The notes: a model not told the origin generated them from the letters alone. DNA of 19,152 nucleotides from JAWLBW01 sp041687475 (GCA_041687475.1 JAWLBW010000054.1:1-19152); one strand, 5' to 3'. Counted from the stretch's first letter, positions 1 through 7,560 are shown. Translations and numbers: made by a program.

Positions 1-180
1 GACCAGTGGGGGCATGGGCCGATGACGACGACCGAGCTCGTGCTCGACCAGCGCGTCGGGGTCGATCTGGAAGGCGACGGCGACCTCGACGTCGATGCGG
101 TATTGCACCAGGTGAAGATGTCTCGAGAAACCGGCGGTGTTTCAGTCACCGTGCTTATCTACGAGCGCCTTGAGGAATAG
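1..180 (+). CDS. 3' end of an unidentified gene (partial)
   Basis: Frame 1 is open from the first base of the window to a TAG stop at 178-180, giving the last 59 residues of a protein whose start lies outside the window. The peptide is acidic in its middle (alternating Gly, Asp, Leu and Val around residues 20-35) and ends in a strand-like stretch, VTVLIYERLEE. I do not recognise a family. Codon use is GC-rich like the flanking genes, and a perfect inverted repeat follows 27 bp after the stop, which supports a real gene end. No function is assigned. Confidence 0.55.
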   Translation, partial: DQWGHGPMTTTELVLDQRVGVDLEGDGDLDVDAVLHQVKMSRETGGVSVTVLIYERLEE

Positions 181-207
181 CGCCTGAAGGAATGAGGACG
201 CCTTTCG

Positions 208-241
208 TCGCATGAACCTGCGATAACGAAGGTTCATGCGA
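208..241 (+). terminator. Perfect 12-bp inverted repeat after the partial gene
   Basis: TCGCATGAACCT (208-219) pairs perfectly with AGGTTCATGCGA (230-241) around a 10-nt loop. It lies 27 bp after the upstream stop codon. Only a short, interrupted T-rich stretch follows, so a rho-independent terminator is possible but not typical. A palindromic intergenic repeat or mRNA-stabilising hairpin would look the same. Confidence 0.5.
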
Positions 242-444
242 GCTTTGCTGTGTTGGTTGCCACCCGGTAGCCGGGCAATGATAAGGCTCGCCGGTTGCAT
301 CGTTCTCTGCGTTACTTCGTGCAGAAACCACTCGATGAGTACCGGATGCTTAGTCGTGTGCCCGAGTACGGCGGTGATGCCCCGCTTGCTCAATGCCGAT
401 CGATCGTTGTATCGTAAGACGAGCATAGCTCACGAGGTGCCGTC

Positions 445-648
445 ATGGAAAAGGTTACGGTGTCGACAAAGTATCAGGTCGTCATTCCGCGCTCGGTTCG
501 CGAGCACTTGAATATCCGTCCCGGTCAACAGGTTCAGATGGTAGCGTATGACGATAGGATTGAAGTAATCCCCGTACGGCCGGCGAAGGAACTTCGCGGA
601 TTTCTCAACGGACCGAACACCTTCGAACGGGAGCCCGACCGGGTGTGA
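445..648 (+). CDS. vapB: VapB-like antitoxin, AbrB/MazE-type DNA-binding domain
   Basis: This 67-residue protein has the swapped-hairpin AbrB/SpoVT pattern at its N-terminus: KVTVSTKYQVVIPRSVRE, followed by a loop and strand (LNIRPGQQVQMVAYDDRIEVIPV, residues about 22-44). Such proteins bind their own promoter as dimers, and their C-terminal tail neutralises a partner PIN ribonuclease. The tail after residue 45 is the expected toxin-wrapping segment. A GAGG ribosome-binding site sits at 434-437, 7 nt before ATG. The stop overlaps the toxin start as GTGA, implying translational coupling. Autorepression of the operon is expected from the family; no operator was clearly visible. Confidence 0.88.
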   Translation: MEKVTVSTKYQVVIPRSVREHLNIRPGQQVQMVAYDDRIEVIPVRPAKELRGFLNGPNTFEREPDRV

Positions 649-1031
649 AAAGGGAGCTGAACGTCGTTGATTCATCCGGGTGGATCGAGTATTTCACAGA
701 CTCGCCGAATGCGGGGATATTCGCCGGACCAATAGAAGCAACCGAGCGACTGATCGTGGCGAGCATCAGCGTGCTCGAGGTGTTTCGTTGGGTTTTGCGA
801 GAGCATGGGGAAACGGAAGCGCTCCAAGCCGCAGCCCTGATGCAGCAAGGGCATGTGGTCGACCTCGATACGACGCTGGCTTTGCGAGCGGGAAAGCTGG
901 GAACCGAGTACAAATTACCGCTGGCTGACAGCGTTATCTTGGCGACAGCCCGGGTTTTCGGAGCCACATTGTGGACACAGGATGTTGACTTCGAAGGGAT
1001 TATGGGAGTTCAGTATCATCCCAAGCGATGA
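645..1031 (+). CDS. vapC: VapC-like PIN-domain ribonuclease toxin
   Basis: This 128-residue PIN-domain protein starts at GTG, overlapping the antitoxin stop by 4 nt. The acidic metal-binding residues of the fold are visible: D9 in VVDSSGW, E45 in SVLEV, D95 in LADSVILATA, and D113/D115 in TQDVDF. VapC proteins are Mg-dependent endoribonucleases, many cutting tRNA or rRNA, and are held inactive by VapB. Length is normal for the family and no catalytic residue is missing, so it should be active. The stop overlaps the start of the next gene as ATGA, so three genes are likely on one transcript. Its RNA target cannot be read from the sequence. Confidence 0.9.
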   Translation: MKRELNVVDSSGWIEYFTDSPNAGIFAGPIEATERLIVASISVLEVFRWVLREHGETEALQAAALMQQGHVVDLDTTLALRAGKLGTEYKLPLADSVILATARVFGATLWTQDVDFEGIMGVQYHPKR

Positions 1032-1534
1032 GCAACAGAATGCACTTCAAGACCATGGCCCGGTACAACCGGTGGATGAATCAGCGTATCTACGAGTGTT
1101 GCGCCAGCCTGTCCGACCACGAGCGGAAGCGGGATAGGGGGGCCTTCTTCAAGTCGATACACGGCACCCTCAACCACCTGCTCCTTGCCGATCGGGTGTG
1201 GATGGGGCGGTTCACCGGCGAGCCGTTTCACGTAGATTCGCTTGCCCAGGAGCTGTACGCCGATTTTGCAGACCTTCGTCGCGAGCGGGAGGCGGAAGAC
1301 CAACGAATCCTCAAGTGGGTAACTTCGCTTTCGCAGCAGGAAATTGACGGCGAGCTGGCGTACACCAGCGTGCTCAATCCTGAACCGCGCCGAATGCCGC
1401 TGGCCTTCGTAATGGCCCACTTCTTCAACCACCAGACCCACCACCGCGGTCAGGTCACGACGCTTCTCACGCAGTCGGGCGTCGATGTGGGCGTCACCGA
1501 CCTGCTGCGGCTTCCCGACGACGAACAGAATTGA
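1028..1534 (+). CDS. DinB-family protein
   Basis: This 168-residue protein has the four-helix DinB/YfiT pattern: an N-terminal helix with RYNRWMNQRIYE, a first metal-ligand histidine in LNHLLLADRVWMGR (H50), and the C-terminal NHQTHHRGQ motif (H135 and H139). These three histidines form the divalent-metal site in DinB proteins. Some relatives are thiol S-transferases or bacillithiol/mycothiol-dependent enzymes; most are uncharacterised and not connected to the unrelated E. coli polymerase DinB. The ATGA overlap with the toxin gene makes it the third gene of the operon. An accessory gene translationally coupled to VapBC is unusual. Family assignment is secure, the reaction is unknown. Confidence 0.9.
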   Translation: MSNRMHFKTMARYNRWMNQRIYECCASLSDHERKRDRGAFFKSIHGTLNHLLLADRVWMGRFTGEPFHVDSLAQELYADFADLRREREAEDQRILKWVTSLSQQEIDGELAYTSVLNPEPRRMPLAFVMAHFFNHQTHHRGQVTTLLTQSGVDVGVTDLLRLPDDEQN

Positions 1535-1675
1535 GTTGGTCGTCTCGGGCATGCGATGGCTGACGGTAACGTGTGCCGAACGATGACGAAGCAAACGTTG
1601 TCTTTAACCTGACGGTGTGGGGTACGATTTGGTTTCCCCAAAGCAGTAGAGCCACGTGCTTTCCCTGGAGACGGA

Positions 1676-2083
1676 ATGAACGACGTTAATGCCCAGACCT
1701 TTTACCACGGCACGAAGGCCGACCTGAACCCGGGCGACCTGATCGAACCCGGCTATAACTCGAACTACGGCAAGCAGAAGAAGGCGGCCTGGGTCTATCT
1801 GACGGCCACCCTCGATGCCGCCACCTGGGGCGCCGAGCTGGCCGTCGGCGAAGGCGTCGGTCGTATCTACATCGTAGAGCCGACGGGTCCGTTTGAAGAC
1901 GATCCGAACCTGACCGACAAGAAGTTTCCGGGCAATCCGACCAAATCCTATCGAACTCGGCATCCGCTTCGGGTTACGGGCGAGGTCAGGGAGTGGCAGG
2001 GGCATTCCCCCGAAGTGCTTCAGGCCATGAAAGACCACCTGGTCGAGCTGCAACGGCTCGGCATCGAGGCTATTGAAGATTAG
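1676..2083 (+). CDS. arr: NAD+-rifamycin ADP-ribosyltransferase (Arr)
   Basis: This 135-residue protein is a full-length Arr enzyme, which inactivates rifamycins by transferring ADP-ribose from NAD+ to the ansa-chain hydroxyl at C23. Conserved blocks are FYHGTKADLNPGDLI (catalytic H11), AAWVYLTATL (Y41, the second residue of the H-Y-D triad), WGAELAVGEG, and YIVEPTGPFEDDPNLTDKKF (the Asp pair at 75-76), then PGNPTKSYRTRHPLRV. The start is set by GGAG at 1667-1670, 5 nt before ATG. It is transcribed alone, 141 bp after the DinB gene. Mobile arr genes are often integron cassettes, but no attC follows this one and codon use matches the chromosome, so it looks like a native chromosomal copy. Confidence 0.95.
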   Translation: MNDVNAQTFYHGTKADLNPGDLIEPGYNSNYGKQKKAAWVYLTATLDAATWGAELAVGEGVGRIYIVEPTGPFEDDPNLTDKKFPGNPTKSYRTRHPLRVTGEVREWQGHSPEVLQAMKDHLVELQRLGIEAIED

Positions 2084-2695
2084 GGAGACGCCGGATTTCC
2101 CCCAGACGGCCATCCAAATCTCGGCAAGACTGAGAGCTTATCAGGGCAAATTACGTTATAATGCGCTAAATACCTATGCGGATGCTTGGGGAGAGGGCGT
2201 TCTTCCGGCCTTGGTTAGCGGACTGTTATTCGGGCGGCTCTTTGCCGGCAATAACATAATAAGGCGTCATCGGTCTGTAGGGTTGTCATCGAGGTAACGA
2301 CTCGAAGCGTAAATTTCCGAAACGCTGCCGGCCGGTAGGAAGAGCGCAGCAAGCAGCGGGTTAATTACCGCAACGGTACCCGCACACGTGGTCGGAAAAA
2401 ACGGATTTGCCTGCCCGTCGAATTCTCCCAATCAGCCATGGCGGCTTTGAGGAAGGTTCTCGCCCCCCGGATTGCCGGGTAACGGAGCCTGTTCCGAGTG
2501 GCCGGATAATGGCGTTTTCCATCGTAGATACGCTGGTTACCAAGTCAGGCAGAAGCAGCGGGTAGCTGTCGATGTGCGTCGATTGGCGACAGGTCATCCG
2601 TACCCGCCTTCGATGATTGCTGCCTTTGTGTCTGCCTCTGTGTCTGATGACTCGCTATATTTCTGCAGTAATTGCATATGACAGGAGTGAAAAAC
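2084..2695. other. Non-coding stretch of about 610 bp
   Basis: No convincing gene lies here on either strand. Visible elements are an isolated TATAAT hexamer at 2157-2162 without a good -35 partner, and a 12-bp imperfect tandem pair (TGCCTTTGTGTC at 2621-2632 and TGCCTCTGTGTC at 2633-2644) in the leader of the next gene. The short frames present lack ribosome-binding sites and recognisable domains. The stretch probably holds the promoter of the downstream lipoprotein gene. Confidence 0.4.
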
Positions 2696-3784
2696 ATGAT
2701 GAAATTCTTTCTTCGGCAGCCGGCATTGATCGCCCTGGCTCTGGCCGGCACCGTGGTTGCCGGCGGTTGCATCAGTCCCGGCCCCACAGGGACGGACGGC
2801 AATGGTAGCAACAACAGCAACGATAATAACGACAGCACTGTCGGCGAAGGGCAGTTGACCGTCGATGGCGTCGGTAGTTTCCCTTTGTCGTACATGTATT
2901 TTGAGCCGGTATCGGGAGGCGCGTATCATGCTGCCTACATTAACCTCACATCCGAAGAGCTGGATGCCCACGACGTAGTTCCCGACGGGGCAAGTCGGGT
3001 CTGGCTGGAGCTCCGCAGCCCCACGTGGCCGCCCGCATCCGGAACGTACACGCATGAGCTCGATGACGGCACCAATACTCCTGCGGCGATGACCTTCGAG
3101 GGCGATGTCGATTGGGGCGACGACTGGGACGAGATCGTTGCAGGCTCGGAGGTAACCGTTACCGAGAACGACGGGGTATACACGATCTCAGGCGAGTTCA
3201 ACGGTGACTTCGGCAGAGTCGGCACGTTTTCCCTCACGGCTACGCCTTCCATACTCGGTGAGCCTGATGAGGTACCGGATGAGAAAGAGCCCGCGCTGGG
3301 CGTCGATGTGCAGTACGAGGCCACTGTCAGCGGGGCACTGACCGGAAGCTTTGCCGGCTCTGCCACACTTCAGCAGGATAATCCGTACGAAGGAATGTAT
3401 CGGTTTGCCTTCGGCGTCGACGATCTCACCAGTGAGCCGCCGACATCTCTCGCATTGGTGCTTATCATAGACACCTATAACTCGTCGAATGCCGGGTTGG
3501 CAGAGACGGCGTATCCAATCAGCGGTGAAATCGGTGGTACCGTTTCCGAGACCGACGTCGCACGCTTTGTTGAACAAACCAATCGGCAGCTTCATATCGG
3601 CGATAAGACATACAGGTTTGCCGGCACGGCAACCAACCCCGGCACCCTTACGCTTACCGGCGTAACAGCATCAACGGTAGAGGGTAGCTTCAGCATGACC
3701 GGGCCCTTCGAGGTCAGTACCGGAGACGCCTGGGAATCGGTGGGCGAGGCCACCCTGACGACCGACTTCATCATCGAACGCTAG
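2696..3784 (+). CDS. Predicted secreted lipoprotein, beta-rich, function unknown
   Basis: The protein has 362 residues from ATG 2696, chosen because AGGAG (2683-2687) sits 8 nt upstream; a second ATG follows directly, and the frame itself opens earlier at a TTG. The N-terminus is a lipoprotein signal: positive MMKFFLRQ, a hydrophobic core, then VAGGC with the acylated cysteine at C25. After it comes a low-complexity Gly/Asn/Ser/Asp linker (about 32-52), typical of proteins tethered to the outer membrane. The rest is Thr/Val/Gly-rich with strand patterns, and two sections end alike (SGEFNGDFG near 165-175 and VEGSFSMTGPFEV near 330-345), suggesting two related beta domains. No catalytic motif is recognised. 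It is followed by a strong hairpin and appears monocistronic. Confidence 0.8.
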   Translation: MMKFFLRQPALIALALAGTVVAGGCISPGPTGTDGNGSNNSNDNNDSTVGEGQLTVDGVGSFPLSYMYFEPVSGGAYHAAYINLTSEELDAHDVVPDGASRVWLELRSPTWPPASGTYTHELDDGTNTPAAMTFEGDVDWGDDWDEIVAGSEVTVTENDGVYTISGEFNGDFGRVGTFSLTATPSILGEPDEVPDEKEPALGVDVQYEATVSGALTGSFAGSATLQQDNPYEGMYRFAFGVDDLTSEPPTSLALVLIIDTYNSSNAGLAETAYPISGEIGGTVSETDVARFVEQTNRQLHIGDKTYRFAGTATNPGTLTLTGVTASTVEGSFSMTGPFEVSTGDAWESVGEATLTTDFIIER

Positions 3785-3822
3785 AGAGATACAGGGTCCG
3801 AACCCTCGTCGTACCTCAGGGG

Positions 3823-3856
3823 GGGGGATGGTCGGTGCTAGACACCATCATCCCCC
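3823..3856 (+). terminator. G/C-rich hairpin after the lipoprotein gene
   Basis: GGGGGATG (3823-3830) pairs with CATCCCCC (3849-3856), and an inner GGTG (3834-3837) pairs with CACC (3843-3846) around a CTAGA loop. A C/T-rich run with few T follows. A second, small hairpin (AGGGT-CCGA-ACCCT, 3793-3806) lies just upstream. The position, 39 bp after the stop and before the next gene, fits transcription termination. Confidence 0.65.
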
Positions 3857-3898
3857 TTCCCCTTTGCCGCAGGGCGCTCGATCGGCTAGCTTGTAGCC

Positions 3899-6688
3899 AT
3901 GAAAATCGGTATTCTCCCTCCCGCCTTGCTTCTTCTGGCGTCGGCCTGCACGAACGCCGGCCCGTACTACGACCGCTGCGACGTCGAAGCGGTGTATCCC
4001 GCCATTCCGCCTGTGGTTGCGGCCGACCGCGCGTTTGAACCGGGGGCTTCGGGTAACGGATCGTTCGGTCTGTGGAAGGTGGGGCCCTACGGCCTGCCCG
4101 AGTACGCATACACGTTGAATCAGGATGCGGACGATCGCGCGCTCTGGCCGAACACCGAGCAGCGCTTTCGCCGTGATCACGGTCATCTGGTGGGGAACCT
4201 TCGCCTCAACGCCCTCTTCTATAACGAAGGCTACGCCGAGGTTTACGTGCAGGACAGGGGGCACGAGGCGCTCACGCGGGTCGACGAGGCACGTGGAAAC
4301 TACGGCGCGGCCTGGTCGCTGCTGGTCGAAGAGCCCGACGACGAAGACGCCCGTAGCGCGTGGTCATCGGCGTGGCGCTGGCGTCCCGAAAACACGCGTT
4401 TCGGCCGGACATTCGGCATGGGCTACGCCCGGTACACCGCCTGCAACGGCTACGTGCAGGTGACGCGTACGCTCTGGGCCCCCGAGGGTACCGAGGGATT
4501 TCTGGTGAGCGACATCGAAGTGCGTAACCTGACCGACAAGCCGCGAACGGTCGACCACTACGAAGTCTGGGACGTGAACCGCCATTACCTGCAGCAGCAG
4601 CAGATGCGCTCGGGCACGATCTATCCCGACCTTCCGGCCGTGACCGACGAGATGCGCGTGCGGCTCAACGAGAAGTTCGAGACCGGCGGCAAGGTCATGG
4701 CCGATCATGCGCGCATTCGCAATCGGCTGCGGGCGCCCGTGGAGGTTGCCGAGGACGAACCCGCGGGCGAAAATCTGCTTCCACCCGATGTGTGGCTCGC
4801 TTCGCTCAGCAATGGCGATCGGTTTTATACCGACGGAGCCTCGTTCTTCGGCTCCGATGGTCCCCGCGACCCTGCGCTGAAACTGCGGCAGCTGGCCCCG
4901 GGCGACGCCGAGGAACAAGCGGGTGCGCTTCTTGCCGGACAGCGCCTCGAACTCGGGGCTGGGGCTTCGACACAGCTACGCTATGCATTCGGCGCCGTGC
5001 CGCCCGACGCTGACCTTCCCGATCTGAGTGAATATCGGTTGGAACGACAGCACGAAGCCTTTGTCCGTTCCGTGACGGCCACGGCCGATCGGCTGGTGTA
5101 CGCCGAGGTTCCCGACGAGGCCGTTCCCGAGGGCGAGGTCGATGCGGCGAGCCTGCGACGCGAGATGGCCTGGCATGCGTGGTATCTGCGCAACCTGGGC
5201 GGCTATCAGGAATACTTCGAGCATTATGTGGTGAACCAGGGCAGCGCCTATTGGTATCTGCACGGCCTGGACGGCGCGGTGCGCGACTTCATTTTCTCGG
5301 CCGTGGCGCTCACCTACATCGACCCCTGGCTGGCGCGTGAAACCCTGCTGTACGCGGCCCGCATGCGTTTCGAGTCCACCAAAGCCCTGGCCTATACCAC
5401 GGGCAGTTACGGACAGATCAGCGCGGCGATTATTCACAACAAGCCGTCCGACCTCGATCTCTTCCTCCTGTGGGGATTGGCCGAGTACGTGGCCGCCACC
5501 GGAGACACGAGCATTCTCGCTTCGGAAGAGCCGTTCTGGCCGAAGCACGAGAGCGAGAAGCGCACGGTGACCGAACACATCCGTACCGGGGTGCGTTATC
5601 TGCGCGATGTCATCGGCACGGGGCCCAACGGACTCATCAAGCTGGGCAGCGGCGACTGGGACGACAGCATTACCTTCTTTGCCGAGAGCGCCGCGCAGGC
5701 CAAGCAGGAGGGCGAGAGCGTTGCCAACAGCGCCATGGCCGCGTTCATTGCGCCCATTGCCGCGGCCCTGCTGCCCGAAGGCGACCCGGTGGCCGACGAG
5801 CTTCGGCTCATGGGCGACGAGCAGAAAGCGCGCACGGCCGCGCAGTGGAACGGCGACTGGTATCGCCGGGCGTGGTTCGGCGCAGGCAAACCCTTCGGCG
5901 ACGACGAGATTTTCCTGTTCACAAGCGCGCTGCCGATGATCGCCGACATTCCCGACGAAAATCAGGCGCGCGTGCTGCTCGACCACGTCTACAACTACCT
6001 CGAGAAGGATTCGACGACGTCGGCCTACCAGTTCTGGTACCTGAGCCCCCCCGAGGGAACGATTGCCGGCGTGACCGATCCGGGCGCGAGCAATCCGGTC
6101 ATCAGCGGTCTGTACGTGTGGGGCGCCGCGCACTACGATCCGGCGCAGGCGTGGCGGGCGCTGCTGCGCAATACGATGGCCCGGAAGGCCGACATGTATC
6201 CCGACATCTGGTACGGCATCTGGTCGGGGCCCGATTCGCAGTATACGAGCATTCACCCCGAGGCGGGGCATAGCTGGGCGTCGCCGGCCACGCCCCAGCG
6301 CGACTTTCCCATTCTCAATTCCAACGCGCACAATGGTCCGCTCATCGGGCTGATTCGTGTGTTCGGGCTCGAAGCGGCGGCCCGCGAAAACGAAGGGGGA
6401 AAACTCGTGCCTGCCCTGCACATTCAGCCGCGGGTACCGGCGGGGCAAAGCATACGAATCGACCTGCCCCTGGCTGCGCTACGGGTGGAAGACGGCGCGT
6501 ACGAGGGAACGTACCGCCCCATCGCCGACACCACGATGCATTTCCTGTTCGGTCCACCGACCGGCAGGACGAAGCTGACCTCGGTCACCATCGGTGAAGA
6601 GACACACGATTATCCGGCCGGCGTCACCGAAGCCCTTCTGTCGGTGGACGTGACGAAGGACATGCCGTTGGGTTTCACGGTGCGGTAA
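3899..6688 (+). CDS. Exported GH94-like (alpha/alpha)6-barrel glycoside enzyme, predicted lipoprotein
   Basis: This protein has 929 residues. The first 17 form a lipoprotein-type signal (hydrophobic ALLLLASAC, cysteine C17). An N-terminal beta-rich region (about 40-400) resembles the substrate-binding domain of cellobiose-phosphorylase-like proteins. From about 440 comes a helical barrel region: YWYLHGLDGAVRDF, then SDLDLFLLWGLAEYVAATGD, and the motif GSGDWDDS (G585-D589), which corresponds to the GDWND-type motif carrying the catalytic acid in GH94. A C-terminal beta section (from about 840) closes the protein. GH94 enzymes phosphorolyse beta-linked disaccharides and are normally cytoplasmic, so export is notable; it could be a hydrolase or a cell-envelope glucan enzyme. 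No Shine-Dalgarno is seen: a GGCTA/TAGCC hairpin (3884-3898) abuts the ATG instead. Substrate is unknown. Confidence 0.75.
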   Translation: MKIGILPPALLLLASACTNAGPYYDRCDVEAVYPAIPPVVAADRAFEPGASGNGSFGLWKVGPYGLPEYAYTLNQDADDRALWPNTEQRFRRDHGHLVGNLRLNALFYNEGYAEVYVQDRGHEALTRVDEARGNYGAAWSLLVEEPDDEDARSAWSSAWRWRPENTRFGRTFGMGYARYTACNGYVQVTRTLWAPEGTEGFLVSDIEVRNLTDKPRTVDHYEVWDVNRHYLQQQQMRSGTIYPDLPAVTDEMRVRLNEKFETGGKVMADHARIRNRLRAPVEVAEDEPAGENLLPPDVWLASLSNGDRFYTDGASFFGSDGPRDPALKLRQLAPGDAEEQAGALLAGQRLELGAGASTQLRYAFGAVPPDADLPDLSEYRLERQHEAFVRSVTATADRLVYAEVPDEAVPEGEVDAASLRREMAWHAWYLRNLGGYQEYFEHYVVNQGSAYWYLHGLDGAVRDFIFSAVALTYIDPWLARETLLYAARMRFESTKALAYTTGSYGQISAAIIHNKPSDLDLFLLWGLAEYVAATGDTSILASEEPFWPKHESEKRTVTEHIRTGVRYLRDVIGTGPNGLIKLGSGDWDDSITFFAESAAQAKQEGESVANSAMAAFIAPIAAALLPEGDPVADELRLMGDEQKARTAAQWNGDWYRRAWFGAGKPFGDDEIFLFTSALPMIADIPDENQARVLLDHVYNYLEKDSTTSAYQFWYLSPPEGTIAGVTDPGASNPVISGLYVWGAAHYDPAQAWRALLRNTMARKADMYPDIWYGIWSGPDSQYTSIHPEAGHSWASPATPQRDFPILNSNAHNGPLIGLIRVFGLEAAARENEGGKLVPALHIQPRVPAGQSIRIDLPLAALRVEDGAYEGTYRPIADTTMHFLFGPPTGRTKLTSVTIGEETHDYPAGVTEALLSVDVTKDMPLGFTVR

Positions 6689-6698
6689 ACGAGGGCGC

Positions 6699-6909
6699 CG
6701 GAACTCGGAACGCGGAACACGGAACGCGGAACGCGGAACGTGGAACACGGAACTCGGAACTCGGAAACGAGGAGCGCGGAATGCGGAATGCGGAATGCGG
6801 AACGCGGAACGCGGAGCGTGGAACACGGAACGCGGAACGCGGATCGTGGAACACGGAACTCGGAATGCGGAACTCGGAACGAGGGACGCGGAACGAGGGA
6901 CGCGGAAAT
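6699..6909. repeat. Tandem heptamer array, CGGAACG type, about 30 units
   Basis: Starting 10 bp after the upstream stop codon, 30 units of consensus CGGAACG run head to tail with variants CGGAACT, CGGAACA, CGGAATG, TGGAACA and AGGGACG. The phase stays at 7 nt throughout except for a single 8-nt unit at 6769-6776. Because 7 is not a multiple of 3, each strand reads as a similar 7-residue periodic peptide in every frame, which explains spurious Arg/Pro/Ser/Phe-rich frames here. It resembles the short tandem heptanucleotide repeats (STRR) known from cyanobacteria and seen in some other bacteria. No spacer structure is present, so it is not a CRISPR. Confidence 0.95.
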
Positions 6910-6948
6910 GAGTAACCTGCCTCCCGGTTTACGAGCAGCTACGAAAAC
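6910..6948. repeat. 39-bp conserved segment, left copy
   Basis: This segment begins GAGTAACCTGCC and ends CAGCTACGAAAAC directly after the heptamer array. The right copy at 12105-12143 matches at 35 of 39 positions, in the same orientation and again directly after CGGAA-type heptamers. That makes it part of a dispersed composite element rather than chance similarity. Confidence 0.85.
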
Positions 6949-7202
6949 ACCGCTGTGAGCCCCCCCTGACCTGCGTTCCTGAACAGCCTCTCCCCCTTCC
7001 TGCGGCCAAACGCTCGATTCCGACGGCAGGGTAGGGGAAAACGATCCCCCGTTTTCGCCTGTTTTCGCATACTTACGCGTCTGCAAACATTTTCAGAATG
7101 GACAGCAAAAGGTTTTGGCCGTTTCGCGGCGATTGCCCTGGTCGGGTAGGGAGACCACAACCGAGAACGGCGAGACAGTGACTACTCCCCGTCTTAGTTT
7201 GC
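6949..7202. other. Non-coding stretch between the two heptamer families
   Basis: This is about 250 bp without a supported gene. It shows a short tandem echo of GTTTTCGC (two copies near 7051-7068) and no obvious promoter or terminator. It is the spacer between the CGGAACG array with its 39-bp segment and the GATCTGC array. The corresponding spacer at 12144-12270 is shorter and not evidently similar. Confidence 0.4.
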
Positions 7203-7230
7203 GATCTGCGATCTGGGATCTGCGATCGGC
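7203..7230. repeat. Tandem heptamer array, GATCTGC type, 4 units
   Basis: The units GATCTGC, GATCTGG, GATCTGC and GATCGGC lie in exact 7-nt phase, ending 5 bp before the stop codon of the minus-strand antitoxin gene. The same unit family recurs at 7728-7741 and 12271-12319. Confidence 0.85.
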
Positions 7231-7235
7231 AGGCT

Positions 7236-7520
7236 CTATCTCGGCCCGACCGTCAGGCGCAGCCCCAACGGCTGCAACAAGCGCTCGAGTGTCTGCTGGG
7301 TCGGGTTCGACGTCGGGCTGATGGCGCGCAGAAGATTCGGCGCCGCAATGCGCGCCTCGGCGGCATACTCCTTCACACCGTATGCGCGCACCACTTTCCC
7401 AAGTGCTTCCTGCAGCGAAATGCCTTCGTCGAGGGCGGCGGTAATGAACGCACGCGCAAACGCAGGGTCACGTAAGTCTTCGGCCAACCCCTCGTTCCAA
7501 TCTCTACTTCGCTTTGCCAT
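7236..7520 (-). CDS. HigA-like addiction-module antidote protein (orphan antitoxin)
   Basis: The protein has 94 residues from the ATG at 7520; a longer open frame exists upstream but its extra sequence is not family-like. The pattern RDPAFARAFITAALDEG (about 17-33), EALGKVVRAYGVKEYAAEARIAAPNLLRAIS (39-68) and SNPTQQTLERLLQPLGLRLTV (71-91) is that of the helix-turn-helix 'putative addiction module antidote' family, which normally neutralises a RelE-superfamily toxin encoded just upstream and represses the operon. Here the upstream toxin is reduced to a short C-terminal remnant overlapping this start. It is read against the array direction, as is common for toxin-antitoxin cassettes carrying their own promoter. 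It may now be an orphan or an anti-addiction gene. Confidence 0.82.
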   Translation of the reverse strand: MAKRSRDWNEGLAEDLRDPAFARAFITAALDEGISLQEALGKVVRAYGVKEYAAEARIAAPNLLRAISPTSNPTQQTLERLLQPLGLRLTVGPR

Positions 7521-7560
7521 GTGTATACGCCCTCCAGAACGCTTGCGCTGTTTCGATGTC
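7504..7560 (-). pseudogene. C-terminal remnant of a RelE/HigB-type toxin
   Basis: In a frame overlapping the antitoxin start by 17 nt, the minus strand encodes DIETAQAFWRAYTHGKAK and then TAG. This matches the usual C-terminus of the 'addiction module killer' RelE-superfamily toxins (Asp-Ile-x-x-Ala-x-x-x-Trp-x-x-Tyr), in the expected place and overlap for such pairs. Going further 5' on the minus strand, this frame meets TGA codons immediately, and no family-like sequence was recognised in the other two frames. The toxin body is therefore missing, by deletion rather than a single frameshift. Confidence 0.5.

Noticed and set aside
142..426. A 94-residue minus-strand frame before vapB
   Set aside because: It overlaps the end of the left partial gene and the perfect hairpin at 208-241, and shows no recognisable domain.
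2214..2220. GTTAGCG after arr as an attC core, which would make arr a cassette
   Set aside because: No matching R'' or nested stem was found between the arr stop and this heptamer, and no core precedes arr.
2073..2297. A 74-residue frame overlapping the end of arr
   Set aside because: There is no ribosome-binding site, no family likeness, and composition is unlike the neighbouring genes.
4976..6448. A 490-residue minus-strand open frame
   Set aside because: It lies wholly opposite the GH94-like gene, whose frame has signal peptide and motifs. Long antisense frames are common in GC-rich coding DNA.
6699..6909. CRISPR array
   Set aside because: The units are 7 nt long and contiguous, without unique spacers, and no cas gene is nearby.
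6610..7086. A 158-residue minus-strand frame rich in Arg, Pro, Ser and Phe
   Set aside because: It is the translation of the CGGAACG heptamer array. The 7-nt period gives a 7-residue periodic peptide in every frame; there is no ribosome-binding site or domain.
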